Assembly: GCA_900469615.1 (NCBI GenBank)
Contig: UBYA01000016.1
Coordinates: 62,001-126,000, forward strand
Reading direction: 5' to 3'
DNA length: 64,000 nt
DNA from: Hyphomicrobiales bacterium
GTDB lineage: Bacteria > Pseudomonadota > Alphaproteobacteria > Rhizobiales > Rhizobiaceae
In this document: positions 7,794 to 18,293 of the stretch, piece after piece
How the letters are laid out: each line of letters begins with the position of its first letter
Numbering within the stretch: position 1 is the first letter of the stretch
The notes under the pieces: model-generated
Databases searched by the model: none
Told to the model about the DNA's origin: nothing
Seen by the model: the letters and a program-made list of their open reading frames with translations, nothing else
Position numbers and translations under genes: made by a program

Positions 7794-8726
7794 TTAGATA
7801 TGCAAGTCGTCGACACCCGTGTCGATATGAGGCGCCCAGAAGGCTACACTTTCGGCAATCTGCGAGATGACCTGACGATCATTGGGGTCGCGCTCCTTGA
7901 ACGACAGTTCCAGGCAGATCTCATTGTCCTTGGCGCCGCCTTCGGCGAAGGCCTTCAGCAACGGCTCGGGCTGGATGCGCCCCTTGGCATTGAACTCCGC
8001 CGTGAAAGGGCGATGCCCACCCTTGTCCATCAGGCTCTGCTTGATGTGGATGATCGGAGAAACCTTCGGCACGGCACGCGCCCAGGCATAAGGATCGTAG
8101 TCGTCGGGGTTGGACGAAGTGACATCGCCATGATCAATATCGGCCATCATCCACATCGGTATGGCGAATGGAGCCTTGATGAGCCTGTCCTGCAGGGTCA
8201 TGCATGCATGGATGGTCTCGCCGAATTCGCGGCCGATGCTCATCGGCTCCCAGAATATGTAGGAAAGGCCGGCCGCCCGCGCATGCTCGGCCACCTCGCC
8301 CCAGCAATCGATCGCGATATCGATCAGCTCCTCACGCCGGACCGGATCGTCATAGTCCTTGTAGGTGAAGATCGCGAATTGCGTGCCGACGGAATGACCG
8401 CCGAGGTCGGCGGTGATATCGGCAAAGGTCTTGAACCAGTCGACATAATAGCGCCGGACATCCTTGTCCGGATGGCCGAAATGATTGAGGCGACCGTAGG
8501 GGCCGGTCATGCCGGAAGTCACGCGAACGCCGGTGCGCGTCAATGCCGCCCGCATATCGCGCGTCAGGCGGCGGATGACCGGAGCCTGCCAGCTCGGATT
8601 GATGAACTCGTGTGTGAGCTGCAGGTCGCGGATGCGCAGATCGCGCGCCACGGTTTCGATCAGATCGTCCGGCTCGGCAAATCGGTTCACCAGTGGGTTG
8701 GTGTTGAGTGAAAGCGTCAAGGGCAT
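7794..8726 (-). CDS. eryC: tetrulose-4-phosphate racemase EryC (xylose isomerase-like TIM barrel)
   Basis: The 310-residue protein is of the sugar phosphate isomerase/epimerase (AP endonuclease 2-like) superfamily, with metal-site residues visible in YIFWEPMSIGRE, MMADIDHGD, IIHIKQS and EICLELSF. EryC was once called a dehydrogenase, but in Brucella it was shown to racemise L-3-tetrulose 4-phosphate to the D form. Its start has GGGAGAC upstream, and it lies 27 bases after eryB on the same strand. The product is passed to the TpiB and RpiB enzymes encoded a few kilobases downstream. Confidence 0.94.
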   Translation of the reverse strand: MPLTLSLNTNPLVNRFAEPDDLIETVARDLRIRDLQLTHEFINPSWQAPVIRRLTRDMRAALTRTGVRVTSGMTGPYGRLNHFGHPDKDVRRYYVDWFKTFADITADLGGHSVGTQFAIFTYKDYDDPVRREELIDIAIDCWGEVAEHARAAGLSYIFWEPMSIGREFGETIHACMTLQDRLIKAPFAIPMWMMADIDHGDVTSSNPDDYDPYAWARAVPKVSPIIHIKQSLMDKGGHRPFTAEFNAKGRIQPEPLLKAFAEGGAKDNEICLELSFKERDPNDRQVISQIAESVAFWAPHIDTGVDDLHI

Positions 8727-8753
8727 GGATGTCTCCCGGCAAGGTCTGTTGGT

Positions 8754-10265
8754 TCAGGCGGCAAGTGCCAGTTCGGCATCGAACCAGGCAGAGAAAGCCG
8801 CCTTCTCTTCCGCCGTCATGCGCAGGCCCTCCTTGGTGCGACGCTTCAGCACGTCTTCGGCCGTCTGCGCCCATTCCGACGCGGCCAGATAGCGGACTTC
8901 GGCCTCATAGAGATTGCCACCGAAATGTCGCCCAAGCTCTGCAAGCGAAGTGGCGCTACCGACGATCTGCCCGGTGCGCGCGCCGTAGAGATGGCCGTAG
9001 TGGTTGACGAGTTCCCGCGGCATCCAGGGATAGGCCGTACGCAGCGTATCGGCAAAGGCGACATAATCGGCATTCGGGATCTCTCCGCCCGGTAAGACGG
9101 CTTCTCCCGTCCAGTCGCCGCCCATCTTCGGGAAGAATTTTGCGAGCCGCTGCATCGCGTGCTCGGACAGCTTGCGGAACGTCGTGATCTTGCCGCCGAA
9201 CACGCTCAGGAGCGGCACGCCGCCTGTCTCGTCGAGATCGAAGACATAGTCGCGCGTCACCGCCGAAGGGTTGCCCTTGCCGTCGTCGAACAGCGGGCGA
9301 ACGCCGGAGAAGCTTTCGAGCACGTCGGAGCGGCGCAGCTTTTCCTTGAAATAGCGATTGACCGCCGTGATCAAATAATCGATCTCCTTCTCGTCGGCCG
9401 CCACCTCTTCCGGCTTGCCTTCGTAGGGAATGTCGGTCGTTCCGATCAGCGCCTTGTCGCCTTCATAAGGGTTGATGAAGATCACGCGCTTGTCATGGTT
9501 CTGGATCAGATAGGCCTGCTGACCACTCCAGAATTTTGGAACGATGATGTGGCTGCCCTTGACGAGCCGGACGCTGCGGCGGCTGTTCGAGCCGACGATG
9601 CGGCCGATGATATCGTTGACCCAAGGGCCTGCAGCATTCACCAGCACGCGAGCGCGCACGGTGCGCACCTCGCCGGAGCGCTGATTGCGCATCTGCACGA
9701 CCCAACTCCCCTGATCGCGGCGAGCGCTGACGCAAGCCGTGCGCGTCAGGATCTGCGCGCCCTTGGCGGAAGCGTCGAGAGCGTTGAGAACGACGAGCCG
9801 GGCATCGTCAACCCAACAGTCGGAATATTCAAATCCCCTGGAATATTGATCGAGGATCGGCGCCCCTTCCGGGTCGCGATTGAGATCCAGCGAACGCGTG
9901 CCCGGCAGTTTCTTGCGGCCGCCGAGATGATCGTAAAGGAAGAGGCCGAGGCGCACCAGCCAGGCGGGACGATCCGTCGGGCTGTGCGGCAGCACGAAAC
10001 GCATCGGCCATATGATGTGGCTTGCCGAATTCAGCAGAACCTCCCGCTCGATCAGGGCTTCGCGCACCAGACGGAATTCGTAATATTCGAGATAGCGCAG
10101 GCCGCCATGCACCAGCTTGCCGGAGCGCGAGGATGTTCCCTCCGCGAGATCGCCTTTCTCGCACATCATCACCGAAAGGCCCCGGCCGGCAGCATCGCGG
10201 GCGATGCCGGCACCATTGATGCCTCCGCCGATCACGAAAAGGTCAAAGATTTCCGGTTCCATCAT
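8754..10265 (-). CDS. eryB: erythritol 4-phosphate dehydrogenase EryB (GlpD-like flavoprotein)
   Basis: The 503-residue protein starts with an FAD-binding fold (LFVIGGGINGAGIARDAAGRG) and the GlpD signature GTSSRSGKLVHGGLRYLE. It continues with VNAAGPWVNDI, KGSHIIVPKF, a substrate region (IGTTDIPYEG, FSGVRPLFDD) and the GlpD C-terminal cap. It oxidises L-erythritol 4-phosphate to L-3-tetrulose 4-phosphate, handing electrons to the respiratory chain. The start has AAGGAG six bases upstream; two adjacent ATGs are possible. It lies 77 bases after eryA and 27 before eryC in one operon. Confidence 0.95.
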   Translation of the reverse strand: MMEPEIFDLFVIGGGINGAGIARDAAGRGLSVMMCEKGDLAEGTSSRSGKLVHGGLRYLEYYEFRLVREALIEREVLLNSASHIIWPMRFVLPHSPTDRPAWLVRLGLFLYDHLGGRKKLPGTRSLDLNRDPEGAPILDQYSRGFEYSDCWVDDARLVVLNALDASAKGAQILTRTACVSARRDQGSWVVQMRNQRSGEVRTVRARVLVNAAGPWVNDIIGRIVGSNSRRSVRLVKGSHIIVPKFWSGQQAYLIQNHDKRVIFINPYEGDKALIGTTDIPYEGKPEEVAADEKEIDYLITAVNRYFKEKLRRSDVLESFSGVRPLFDDGKGNPSAVTRDYVFDLDETGGVPLLSVFGGKITTFRKLSEHAMQRLAKFFPKMGGDWTGEAVLPGGEIPNADYVAFADTLRTAYPWMPRELVNHYGHLYGARTGQIVGSATSLAELGRHFGGNLYEAEVRYLAASEWAQTAEDVLKRRTKEGLRMTAEEKAAFSAWFDAELALAA

Positions 10266-10342
10266 GTCATGCTCCTTCGGATGCCCATGGCATCATCAAA
10301 TCAATCTTCAGGCGGCGCTCGCTCATCAGCCGGCAATGGCGG

Positions 10343-11893
10343 CTAGTGCCGGGCCAGTTTGTCCCAGGCCGGAGCGATCGCCTGCCGCACGTCCTTGTAG
10401 GCGTCGAACAGGCGGTCGTAGCGCTCGGCATTTTCCGGGTCCGGGCCCTCTGCCTCGCCGAGCAGCGGCGTCACCCAATCTGCAATGCAGCTGTCCATAT
10501 CCCGATAGGCGCCGATGGCGACTGCCGCCATCATCGCGACACCGGCAGCACCAGCCTCTTCGCGGTCCGAAATCCGCACCGGGGCCTTCACGGCGGCCGA
10601 TAGCGAGCCGCGCAGCGCACGCGACCGAGCCGCACCTCCGGTTATGCGCAATTCCGACGGCATATCGCCCATGGCCGCGTAGCAATCGCGCGTCGCCATG
10701 CCGAGCCCTTCGACCACGGCCCGCAACATGTCGGCAAAGCCATGCCGCGTGGAAAGTCCGGTAAAGCCGGCACGCGCATGCGCATTGACGAAGGGGCCGC
10801 GCTCGCCGGCTTCGGAAATATAGGGATGATAAAGAAGGTTCGTCGGACGCGCTTCGGCGAACCAGGCGTCGATGCGCGGGATGAGATCCGAATAGGAAAC
10901 CTGGCTGCCGCCCGCGGACATCAGATCCGCCGCGATCCGCAGGATCCAGTCAATGTTGATCGTCGCGCCCATATTGGTCTGGACCTGCGTGACGATGCCG
11001 GGAATCGGCAGGGCGATGACATATCCGGTGCCTTCGTCGTTGAGCTGGACGTCGGATACCGCCTTGGCGCGCATGTGCACGCCTGTCGAGCCGATCGTCG
11101 AGCAGGCGGCGTTGCGGCCGTCGGTGCGTACCCCGGCGCCAAGTGCGGTCATGACCATATCGACATATCCGAGGCAGACCGGCGTCCCCGCAAGCAGGCC
11201 GGCGGCCGTGGCCGCGGCATCCGTCAAGGGATGGCTGATTTCGGTGCCGTCGATGATCTCCGGCAGCAGCGAACGCCGGCGTGCAAGGCCGAGGGCGTCG
11301 ATGACGACTGGATCATATTGGCGGTTGCGGAAATTGCCGAAAGTGAAACTTGCCTCCGACGGATCGGTCGCGCGCACGCCGGTAAGGTTCAGGTAAAGCC
11401 AGTCCTTGCAGTGCAGCGCCGTCTCCGCCCGATCGAGAAGCTCGGGCATGAAGCGATCCATATGAGCAAGCTGCGCGCCTTGCTGGCAGGTGTTGAGACC
11501 GGTGCCGGTCGCCTCGAAGCGAGCGCGGTTGCCCGCCGCGGCGCTCAGGCGGGTCACGGTCGATGCGGCGCGGGCGTCGAGCCAGAGCCAGGCATCGTCG
11601 ACCGGAGCATTGCCGGAGCCCACGAGCCAGGTGCCGTCGCCCTGCCCCGTAACGGCTATTGCCGCCGTGCGCACAGCGAGATCCTCGACCTTTTCCCCAA
11701 GCCCGCGCAGAGCGCTCACGCAATCTTCCCAGGTCTGGCCGAGCGACTGCGTGACCGAACCGTCTTCACCGGTTTCATAACGATTGCGCGCCGATGCGGA
11801 AGCGATCTGCCTTCCGGACAATTCGAAGGCGACAGCCTTCAGAACCGAGGTCCCCGCATCGATCCCGATGATGATCCCGTCACTCTTAGGCAT
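10343..11893 (-). CDS. eryA: erythritol kinase EryA (FGGY family)
   Basis: The 516-residue product has the FGGY carbohydrate kinase fold: the phosphate-binding GIDAGTSVLKAVAFE at residues 8-22, AIAVTGQGDGTWLV, LWLDARAASTV, and the C-terminal ELRITGGAARSRALRGSL adenine-binding motif. It phosphorylates erythritol to L-erythritol 4-phosphate. It is the first gene of the minus-strand eryABCD operon and is divergent from the ery ABC transporter across a long control region. A second FGGY kinase in the window (18294-19823) is only distantly similar. Confidence 0.95.
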   Translation of the reverse strand: MPKSDGIIIGIDAGTSVLKAVAFELSGRQIASASARNRYETGEDGSVTQSLGQTWEDCVSALRGLGEKVEDLAVRTAAIAVTGQGDGTWLVGSGNAPVDDAWLWLDARAASTVTRLSAAAGNRARFEATGTGLNTCQQGAQLAHMDRFMPELLDRAETALHCKDWLYLNLTGVRATDPSEASFTFGNFRNRQYDPVVIDALGLARRRSLLPEIIDGTEISHPLTDAAATAAGLLAGTPVCLGYVDMVMTALGAGVRTDGRNAACSTIGSTGVHMRAKAVSDVQLNDEGTGYVIALPIPGIVTQVQTNMGATINIDWILRIAADLMSAGGSQVSYSDLIPRIDAWFAEARPTNLLYHPYISEAGERGPFVNAHARAGFTGLSTRHGFADMLRAVVEGLGMATRDCYAAMGDMPSELRITGGAARSRALRGSLSAAVKAPVRISDREEAGAAGVAMMAAVAIGAYRDMDSCIADWVTPLLGEAEGPDPENAERYDRLFDAYKDVRQAIAPAWDKLARH

Positions 11894-12121
11894 TGCACGC
11901 CGGCTCCGCCATCACGCACCCTGAGACAGGGGCCTTGGCATACATCACGAACATCTTCATTCCTCCCCACGCAGCCGCGCATATAATCCGCGCCAATGCG
12001 CACGCAACACAGCAGCTGAATCCCGATTAAGCATGGGCCAAAGCATCCCGCAGTGCCGCCACATATTCCACAGCAGCCCCGAAACAAGATCCGCAGCCGC
12101 CCATGGATCATGCTCGCCACT

Positions 12122-12169
12122 TATAACACAGAGATACCATTGTTACAGTAATATTTTTCTGGTGTTGTA
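12122..12169. promoter_or_regulatory. imperfect inverted repeat upstream of eryA, candidate EryD or EryR site
   Basis: TATAACAC at 12122-12129 and its near-complement GTGTTGTA at 12162-12169 form the ends of a 48-bp imperfect palindrome in an AT-rich stretch about 230 bases before eryA. The half-site resembles the arms of the repeat before eryR. Only about half of the inner positions match, so this is a weak call. Confidence 0.35.
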
Positions 12170-12491
12170 ATTTTTTTCATATAAAATAGCTGCTGTCAAT
12201 TCCCCGACCGCAGCAAGGAGGAGCCTTGAGAGCGCGGCGGAGAAGAGAGAAGCAAAGGACGTCACCCGTTACGAAAAATCGCCGCCGCTGCCGACAGCGC
12301 GCGATGCAGTGATGCATATTACGCTTCAACAACAAAGGATTATACCGAATCCTTCACATGGAATCGATGACACACATGCTGGCAATGGAATTTTCGTCAG
12401 TCGCCCATCGAATTGAAGTTTCAATGGGCATGCAAAATGGGCTCCAGACTTGCATGGCGGCTGACGATATCCCGAGAAGATGAAATCGTCG

Positions 12492-12520
12492 TTGACAGGT
12501 GAAGAAATTTATAACATATG
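12492..12520 (+). promoter_or_regulatory. possible sigma-70 promoter for the ery transporter operon
   Basis: A perfect TTGACA (12492-12497) is followed after 17 bases by CATATG (12515-12520), a poor -10. The flanking AT-rich stretch holds ATAACA and TTAACACAC motifs similar to those near eryA and eryR. Confidence 0.3.
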
Positions 12521-12790
12521 AATTGCGGTTATTAACACACTTATATCACAAATTTCGCATGGATATGGCGATTGTGAATCCGAATGGGCGACTGGAGGAG
12601 ACAGCCGTCCGCACGCTGAGGAGGCTCCTGATGTTGAATTTCCTTATCCGCCGACGGCACGATGCGAGGCCGAACGGATCATCTGCGGCTCCGGATGCAC
12701 GGATCGCGTTTCCGCCAAGCCGGGCCTGAGGAAATCCTCTCCATTTCTCCATCAGGCAATGCGGCAAAACATGCCGAAGGTCGTTTGAAC

Positions 12791-13443
12791 ATGAATACGC
12801 AAGCTCAATACGCAACTGCCAAGCCGGCAGGCTCGAAGCTCAAGATCGCTGTGGGCATCGCCGCCGTGGTGATCGTGATCGGCGCCATTGCCGCCGATAC
12901 CAAGGTGGTCCGGATAGGCTCGGCGCACGATGTCCGCGAACAGGGCTTCCAGCCCGAAAGCTATGGCGCCCAGGAATTCCCCAAGGTGCAGGCGGATGTC
13001 GAAAAGCGCGCCGTCGATGCGGTGACGCTCGCCAACGCCGTTCTGGCCGACAAGAAAGCGGCCGGCGCGAAATACGGCGTTGCGACGACGACAGGCCCTG
13101 TCCTGCCCGTATCGCTGACCGGCACATTCGGCGAGCGCAAGGCCAATCTCAACGAATTCAAGGTCGACGGCATGCCGGACGGTATCACCATTCGGGTACA
13201 AACCGGCCCCGCAATCAACGGCACCGATCTTCGCGATGCGACCGGCACGATCGAATTCGGCCAGTTTACCAATCAGATCGAGTACCAGGACGCCGGTTCC
13301 GCCATCAACAACGAGATGAAGAAGGCAACGCTTGGCAGCCTCGATCCGGAGAAACTGACCGGCAAGACGGCAACGGTTGTCGGCGTCTTCAAGCTCATCA
13401 ATCCGAAGAACTGGCTCGTCACCCCGGTAAAGGTCGACGTGAA

Positions 13444-13447
<4 letters not shown>
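12791..13447 (+). CDS. DUF2291 family membrane-anchored protein of sugar ABC operons
   Basis: The ATG at 12791 follows GAAGGTCG and gives a 218-residue product. One N-terminal membrane segment (KIAVGIAAVVIVIGAIA, about residues 20-36) precedes a periplasmic domain. The protein resembles DUF2291 (PF10054), which is found next to RbsA/RbsC-type sugar transporters; its role is unknown. Its stop overlaps the ATPase start as ATGA, so the two are translationally coupled. The longer frame from 12662 adds 43 residues of unlikely sequence and is rejected. A role in assembly of, or sensing by, the erythritol transporter is inferred only from position. Confidence 0.8.
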
Positions 13448-14988
<1,541 letters not shown>

Positions 14989-15010
14989 CCGCATTCATGG
15001 AGCACTGATT

Positions 15011-16063
15011 ATGTCAGTCACGAACATCACAGATAAAAAGCCAATTTCGAACGGACAGCGGCGAAGCTTCAATCTCGTGCGGCTGATCCTGGAAGGGCGC
15101 GCCTTCTTCGCGTTGATCGTCATCATCGCGGTCTTTTCCTTCCTGTCGCCCTATTACTTCTCGCTCAGCAACTTCCTGACGATGGCCTCGCATGTCGCGA
15201 TCTTCGGCATCCTGGCGATCGGCATGCTGCTGGTCATCCTCAACGGCGGTATCGACCTTTCGGTCGGCTCGACCCTCGGCCTCGCCGGCTGTATCGCCGG
15301 CTTCCTGATGCAGGGCGTCACGCTTTCGAGCTTCGGCGTCATCCTGTATCCGCCGGTCTGGGCCGTGGTCGTGCTGACCTGTGTGCTCGGCGCCGTCGTC
15401 GGCGCCGTCAACGGCGTGCTCATCGCCTATCTGCGCGTGCCGGCCTTCGTCGCCTCGCTCGGCGTGCTCTATGTCGCCCGCGGTATCGCATTGCTGATGA
15501 CCAACGGCCTCACCTACAACAATCTCGGCGGACGGCCCGAGCTTGGCAATACCGGCTTCGACTGGCTCGGCTTCAATCGCCTCGCCGGCATCCCGATCGG
15601 CGTCATCGTGCTTGCCGTCCTCGCCGTCATCTGCGGCCTGGTTCTCAGCCGCACCGCTTTCGGCCGCTGGCTCTATGCCTCGGGCGGCAACGAACGCGCC
15701 GCCGATCTTTCCGGCGTTCCGGTCAAGCGCGTCAAGATCATCGTCTATGTCCTGTCGGGCGTTTGCGCCGCCATCGCCGGCCTGGTCCTGTCCTCGCAGC
15801 TGACGTCGGCCGGCCCGACCGCCGGCACCACCTACGAACTGACGGCGATCGCCGCCGTCGTTATCGGCGGTGCCGCTCTGACAGGCGGTCGCGGCACGGT
15901 GCGCGGCACCATGCTCGGCGCGTTCGTCATCGGCTTCCTGTCGGACGGCCTCGTCATCATCGGCGTGTCGGCCTACTGGCAGACGGTCTTTACCGGCGCG
16001 GTCATCGTGCTCGCCGTGCTCATGAACAGCATCCAGTACGGGCGCCGGACCAAGTCCAGCTGA
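15011..16063 (+). CDS. eryF: erythritol ABC transporter permease (RbsC-like)
   Basis: The 350-residue protein has about ten hydrophobic segments and the BPD_transp_2 motif of ribose-type permeases (GGIDLSVGSTLGLAGCIAGF). Late segments include a RAADLSGVPVKRVKIIVYVLSG cytoplasmic loop that contacts the ATPase, and VIGGAALTGGRGTVRGTMLGA. It probably works as a homodimer in the inner membrane. It follows the ATPase by 22 bases and precedes the binding protein by 105. Confidence 0.92.
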   Translation: MSVTNITDKKPISNGQRRSFNLVRLILEGRAFFALIVIIAVFSFLSPYYFSLSNFLTMASHVAIFGILAIGMLLVILNGGIDLSVGSTLGLAGCIAGFLMQGVTLSSFGVILYPPVWAVVVLTCVLGAVVGAVNGVLIAYLRVPAFVASLGVLYVARGIALLMTNGLTYNNLGGRPELGNTGFDWLGFNRLAGIPIGVIVLAVLAVICGLVLSRTAFGRWLYASGGNERAADLSGVPVKRVKIIVYVLSGVCAAIAGLVLSSQLTSAGPTAGTTYELTAIAAVVIGGAALTGGRGTVRGTMLGAFVIGFLSDGLVIIGVSAYWQTVFTGAVIVLAVLMNSIQYGRRTKSS

Positions 16064-16082
16064 CGTGCGACATTCGAACTTG

Positions 16083-16133
16083 TCACCGATCGGTGAAAAT
16101 GCCGATCGGAGAAAGCACCGCCGGTTCGCCGGC
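16083..16133 (+). other. intercistronic stem-loops between permease and binding-protein genes
   Basis: A 14-base perfect palindrome (TCACCGATCGGTGA, 16083-16096) and a short GCCGG-TTCG-CCGGC hairpin with a stable TTCG loop (16120-16133) lie between eryF and eryG. Such structures in transporter operons often protect or separate messages, so that the binding protein is made in excess. There is no T-tract, so a full terminator is unlikely. Confidence 0.5.
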
Positions 16134-16168
16134 ATCAACCTGAGCTCATCAAAAAGGGAGAGAGACTA

Positions 16169-17116
16169 ATGTTCAAAAAAGGTTTGCGCATCGTCATGGC
16201 AGCGGTTGCAGTCGCACCGCTTCTGACAGGAGCAGCATGGGCCGCCGGCCAGATGACGATCATCGTCAACGATCCGTCGAACCCCTACTGGCTCACGGAA
16301 GGCAATGTCGCCAAGGCGACGGCCGAAAAGCTCGGCTACACGGCAACGGTCGGCGCCCACAAGGGCGACACCAACACCGAAAGCAACCTGATCGACACGG
16401 CCATCACCAACAAGTCGGTCGCCATCATCCTCGATCCGGCCAACGCCGACGGCTCCGTCGGCGCGGTCAAGAAGGCCGTTGCCGCCGGCATTCCGGTTTT
16501 CCTGGTCAATGCCGAGATCAACCAGGAAGGCCTTGCCAAGGCGCAGCTGGTCTCCAACAACGCCCAGGGCGCCGCCATCGGCGCGCAGCAGTGGGTCGAA
16601 GCCGTTGGCGACAAGGGCAAGTATGCCGAACTCTTCGGCGCACCGTCCGACAACAACGCCGCAACCCGTTCGAACGGCTATGAAACCGTTCTGACGCAGT
16701 ACCCGGACCTGCAGAAGGTTGCCAAGGAAGTCGCCAACTGGGACCGTACCCAGGGCCACAACAAGATGCAGTCCATCCTGCAGGCTCATCCGGATATTAT
16801 CGGCGTCATCTCCGGCAATGACGAAATGGCGCTCGGCGCGATTGCCGCTCTCAAGGAAGCCGGCAAGCTCGCCAACGTCAAGGTCGGCGGCTTCGACGGT
16901 TCGCCGGATGCTGTCGCCGCCATCAAGGCCGGCGAGCTCCAGTACACGGTTCTGCAGCCGGTCGCCGTCTTCTCCGAAGAAGCCGTCAAGCAGGCAGACA
17001 GCTTCATCAAGACCGGCAAGACCGGCGCCAAGAGCGAAAAGCAGCTTTTCGATTGCATCCTGATCACCAAGGACAATGTCGACAAGTACACGGCTCCGTT
17101 CGTTCTGTCCGAGTAA
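16169..17116 (+). CDS. eryG: erythritol ABC transporter periplasmic binding protein (RbsB-like)
   Basis: The 315-residue product has a signal peptide (MFKKGLRIVMAAVAVAPLLTGAAWA). A type I periplasmic binding fold follows: MTIIVNDPSNPYWLTEGN, AIILDPANADGS, VFLVNAEINQEGLA, AELFGAPSDNNAATRSNGY, DIIGVISGNDEMALGA and VGGFDGSPDAVAAI. A GGGAGAGAG ribosome-binding site precedes the start. As last gene of the operon, 105 bases after the permease with stem-loops between, it may be expressed above the membrane parts. Erythritol as ligand is inferred from the locus. Confidence 0.92.
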   Translation: MFKKGLRIVMAAVAVAPLLTGAAWAAGQMTIIVNDPSNPYWLTEGNVAKATAEKLGYTATVGAHKGDTNTESNLIDTAITNKSVAIILDPANADGSVGAVKKAVAAGIPVFLVNAEINQEGLAKAQLVSNNAQGAAIGAQQWVEAVGDKGKYAELFGAPSDNNAATRSNGYETVLTQYPDLQKVAKEVANWDRTQGHNKMQSILQAHPDIIGVISGNDEMALGAIAALKEAGKLANVKVGGFDGSPDAVAAIKAGELQYTVLQPVAVFSEEAVKQADSFIKTGKTGAKSEKQLFDCILITKDNVDKYTAPFVLSE

Positions 17117-17123
17117 TGACAAG

Positions 17124-17148
17124 GAGGGCGCCGCGCGTCGGCGCCCTC
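17124..17148 (+). terminator. hairpin after the ery transporter operon
   Basis: A perfect 10-bp GC-rich stem (GAGGGCGCCG, 5-base loop, CGGCGCCCTC) starts eight bases after the eryG stop and is followed by ATCCTTTG. The T-run is weak but the stem is strong and the position is right. Confidence 0.8.
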
Positions 17149-17159
17149 ATCCTTTGCCG

Positions 17160-17266
17160 CGAGAGCCTTTCCGTTTTTCCTCGAATTGCGAAAACGCTCC
17201 ATCCTTTTGTTCTTACGCAATTCCGAACGGAAAACCGCTGCGCACTTTTCCTGGAATTGCTTCAAT
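17160..17266. repeat. RIME1-like intergenic repeat, copy 1
   Basis: About 107 bases made of two palindromes joined by a CTCCATC...TTTGTTCTTACG linker. The second palindrome contains ACGGAAAACCGCTGCGCACT, which recurs almost exactly at 25837-25943, 39234-39334 (inverted) and 61283-61370. The form matches the rhizobial RIME1 element as I know it. It lies between the eryG terminator and a deoR-type gene. Confidence 0.8.
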
Positions 17267-17325
17267 AGCGGCCCTTGACCAGAGATCAGACAGAGCTTGC
17301 AGAAATTCTGATAGCGAATTGTTTT

Positions 17326-17344
17326 TATACTATTTTCCAATAGT
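17326..17344 (+). promoter_or_regulatory. -10-like TATACT overlapped by a perfect inverted repeat, upstream of the DeoR gene
   Basis: TATACT (17326-17331) fits a -10 element, and ACTATT-TTCC-AATAGT (17329-17344) is a perfect 6-bp inverted repeat overlapping it. The pair lies about 55 bases before the regulator start at 17400, a natural place for autorepression. No good -35 is seen at normal spacing. Confidence 0.35.
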
Positions 17345-17399
17345 GTAGCGTTCGCTGCAGCAAGTTGACACCCCGCAAGGCTCAGCGTCAGAGGCCAAC

Positions 17400-18242
17400 G
17401 TGACAGACAAGACAAGCTCCATATCATTCCTGCAAGACGAATTGCCGAGCGACAGTCGGCATTCCCGCCAGCTCGCCCGACGGCAGATGATCGCCGAAGC
17501 CGTGATGGCGGAAGGCTCCATGCGCATCGAGGATTTGACCGATCGTTTCGGCATCAGCCTGATGACGGCGCATCGCGATGTCGACGAACTGGTCAGCCGC
17601 GGCCTGTTTCGAAAGACGCGGGGCATCGTTTCCGCCGCCGCCACCAGCCTGATTGAATCGAGCGACGTGTATCGCGCCAATCGCCAGGCGAGCGAAAAGA
17701 AAATGATCGCCGCCGCGGCGATGCAGTTCATCGAGCCCGGCCAGGCGATTTTCCTCGACGATTCCACCACCGTCCTGCAAATGGCCTCGCAATTGCCTGC
17801 CAAGGTTCCGCTGACGGCGATCACGAATTCACTCACGCTGATGAATGCGCTGAAGGACATGCATGACGTGACGCTTCTGGCGCTCGGCGGACAATACTAT
17901 AATTGGTGCAACGCCTTCATGGGGCGCATGACGATCAACGAAATCAAGTGTCTGCGCGCCGACGTCGCCTTCATTTCGATGTCGGCCATCATCGATGACG
18001 TCGTGTTCCATCAGTCGCCCGAGATCGTCGATATCAAGCGCGCGATGTTCGACAGCGCCGCCAAGCGCATCCTGCTGACGGATCATACGAAGTTCGAACG
18101 GCGGGCCCTTCATAGCTTCGCATCCCTGAGCGAGTTCGATGTCGTCATCGTCGACGAGAAAACGCCGGCCGCTCATCTGGAGCGCATGCGGAGCAAGAAT
18201 ATCAATGTGGTCGTCGCCAGGGGCGACAGGGAGCGATCCTGA
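17400..18242 (+). CDS. DeoR family transcriptional regulator of the adjacent kinase operon
   Basis: The 280-residue protein starts at a GTG with GAGG upstream. Its winged helix-turn-helix (RIEDLTDRFGISLMTAHRDVDELVSRGLF) is followed by the DeoR sensor domain (IFLDDSTTVLQMASQL, AITNSLTLMNAL, LALGGQYYNWCNAFMG, ILLTDHTKFERRALH). It is a different protein from EryR but belongs to the same family. It lies 51 bases before an FGGY kinase on the same strand and probably controls that kinase and the flavoprotein gene, with a phosphorylated sugar or polyol as effector. Confidence 0.88.
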   Translation: MTDKTSSISFLQDELPSDSRHSRQLARRQMIAEAVMAEGSMRIEDLTDRFGISLMTAHRDVDELVSRGLFRKTRGIVSAAATSLIESSDVYRANRQASEKKMIAAAAMQFIEPGQAIFLDDSTTVLQMASQLPAKVPLTAITNSLTLMNALKDMHDVTLLALGGQYYNWCNAFMGRMTINEIKCLRADVAFISMSAIIDDVVFHQSPEIVDIKRAMFDSAAKRILLTDHTKFERRALHSFASLSEFDVVIVDEKTPAAHLERMRSKNINVVVARGDRERS

Positions 18243-18293
18243 GGCGGCCCGGCATGGGCTGCCCTGCATCGTTCGCCATCAGGAGTAACGAAA

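Larger units (their letters stand above)
11894..12790. other. long divergent control region between eryA and the ery transporter genes
   Basis: About 900 bases without a convincing gene. It must hold the eryA promoter on the minus strand and the transporter promoter on the plus strand, and implies a plus-strand leader of roughly 250 bases. It is AT-rich in two places (12121-12190 and 12500-12560). Both carry ATAACA/AACAC motifs that recur in the eryR operator. Short reading frames here (for example 12499-12729) lack family resemblance and good initiation signals. Confidence 0.55.

Noticed and set aside
6684..8711. 675-residue plus-strand open frame
   Set aside because: It is antisense to eryD and eryC, has low-complexity Arg/His/Asp-rich sequence typical of reverse-frame reading in GC-rich DNA, and matches no family.
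12499..12729. 76-residue frame in the ery control region
   Set aside because: No good ribosome-binding site, no family resemblance, and it overlaps the likely promoter and leader of the transporter operon.
15014..16138. 374-residue minus-strand frame over the permease gene
   Set aside because: It consists mainly of repeated D, G, A, R runs and is the antisense shadow of the eryF permease.
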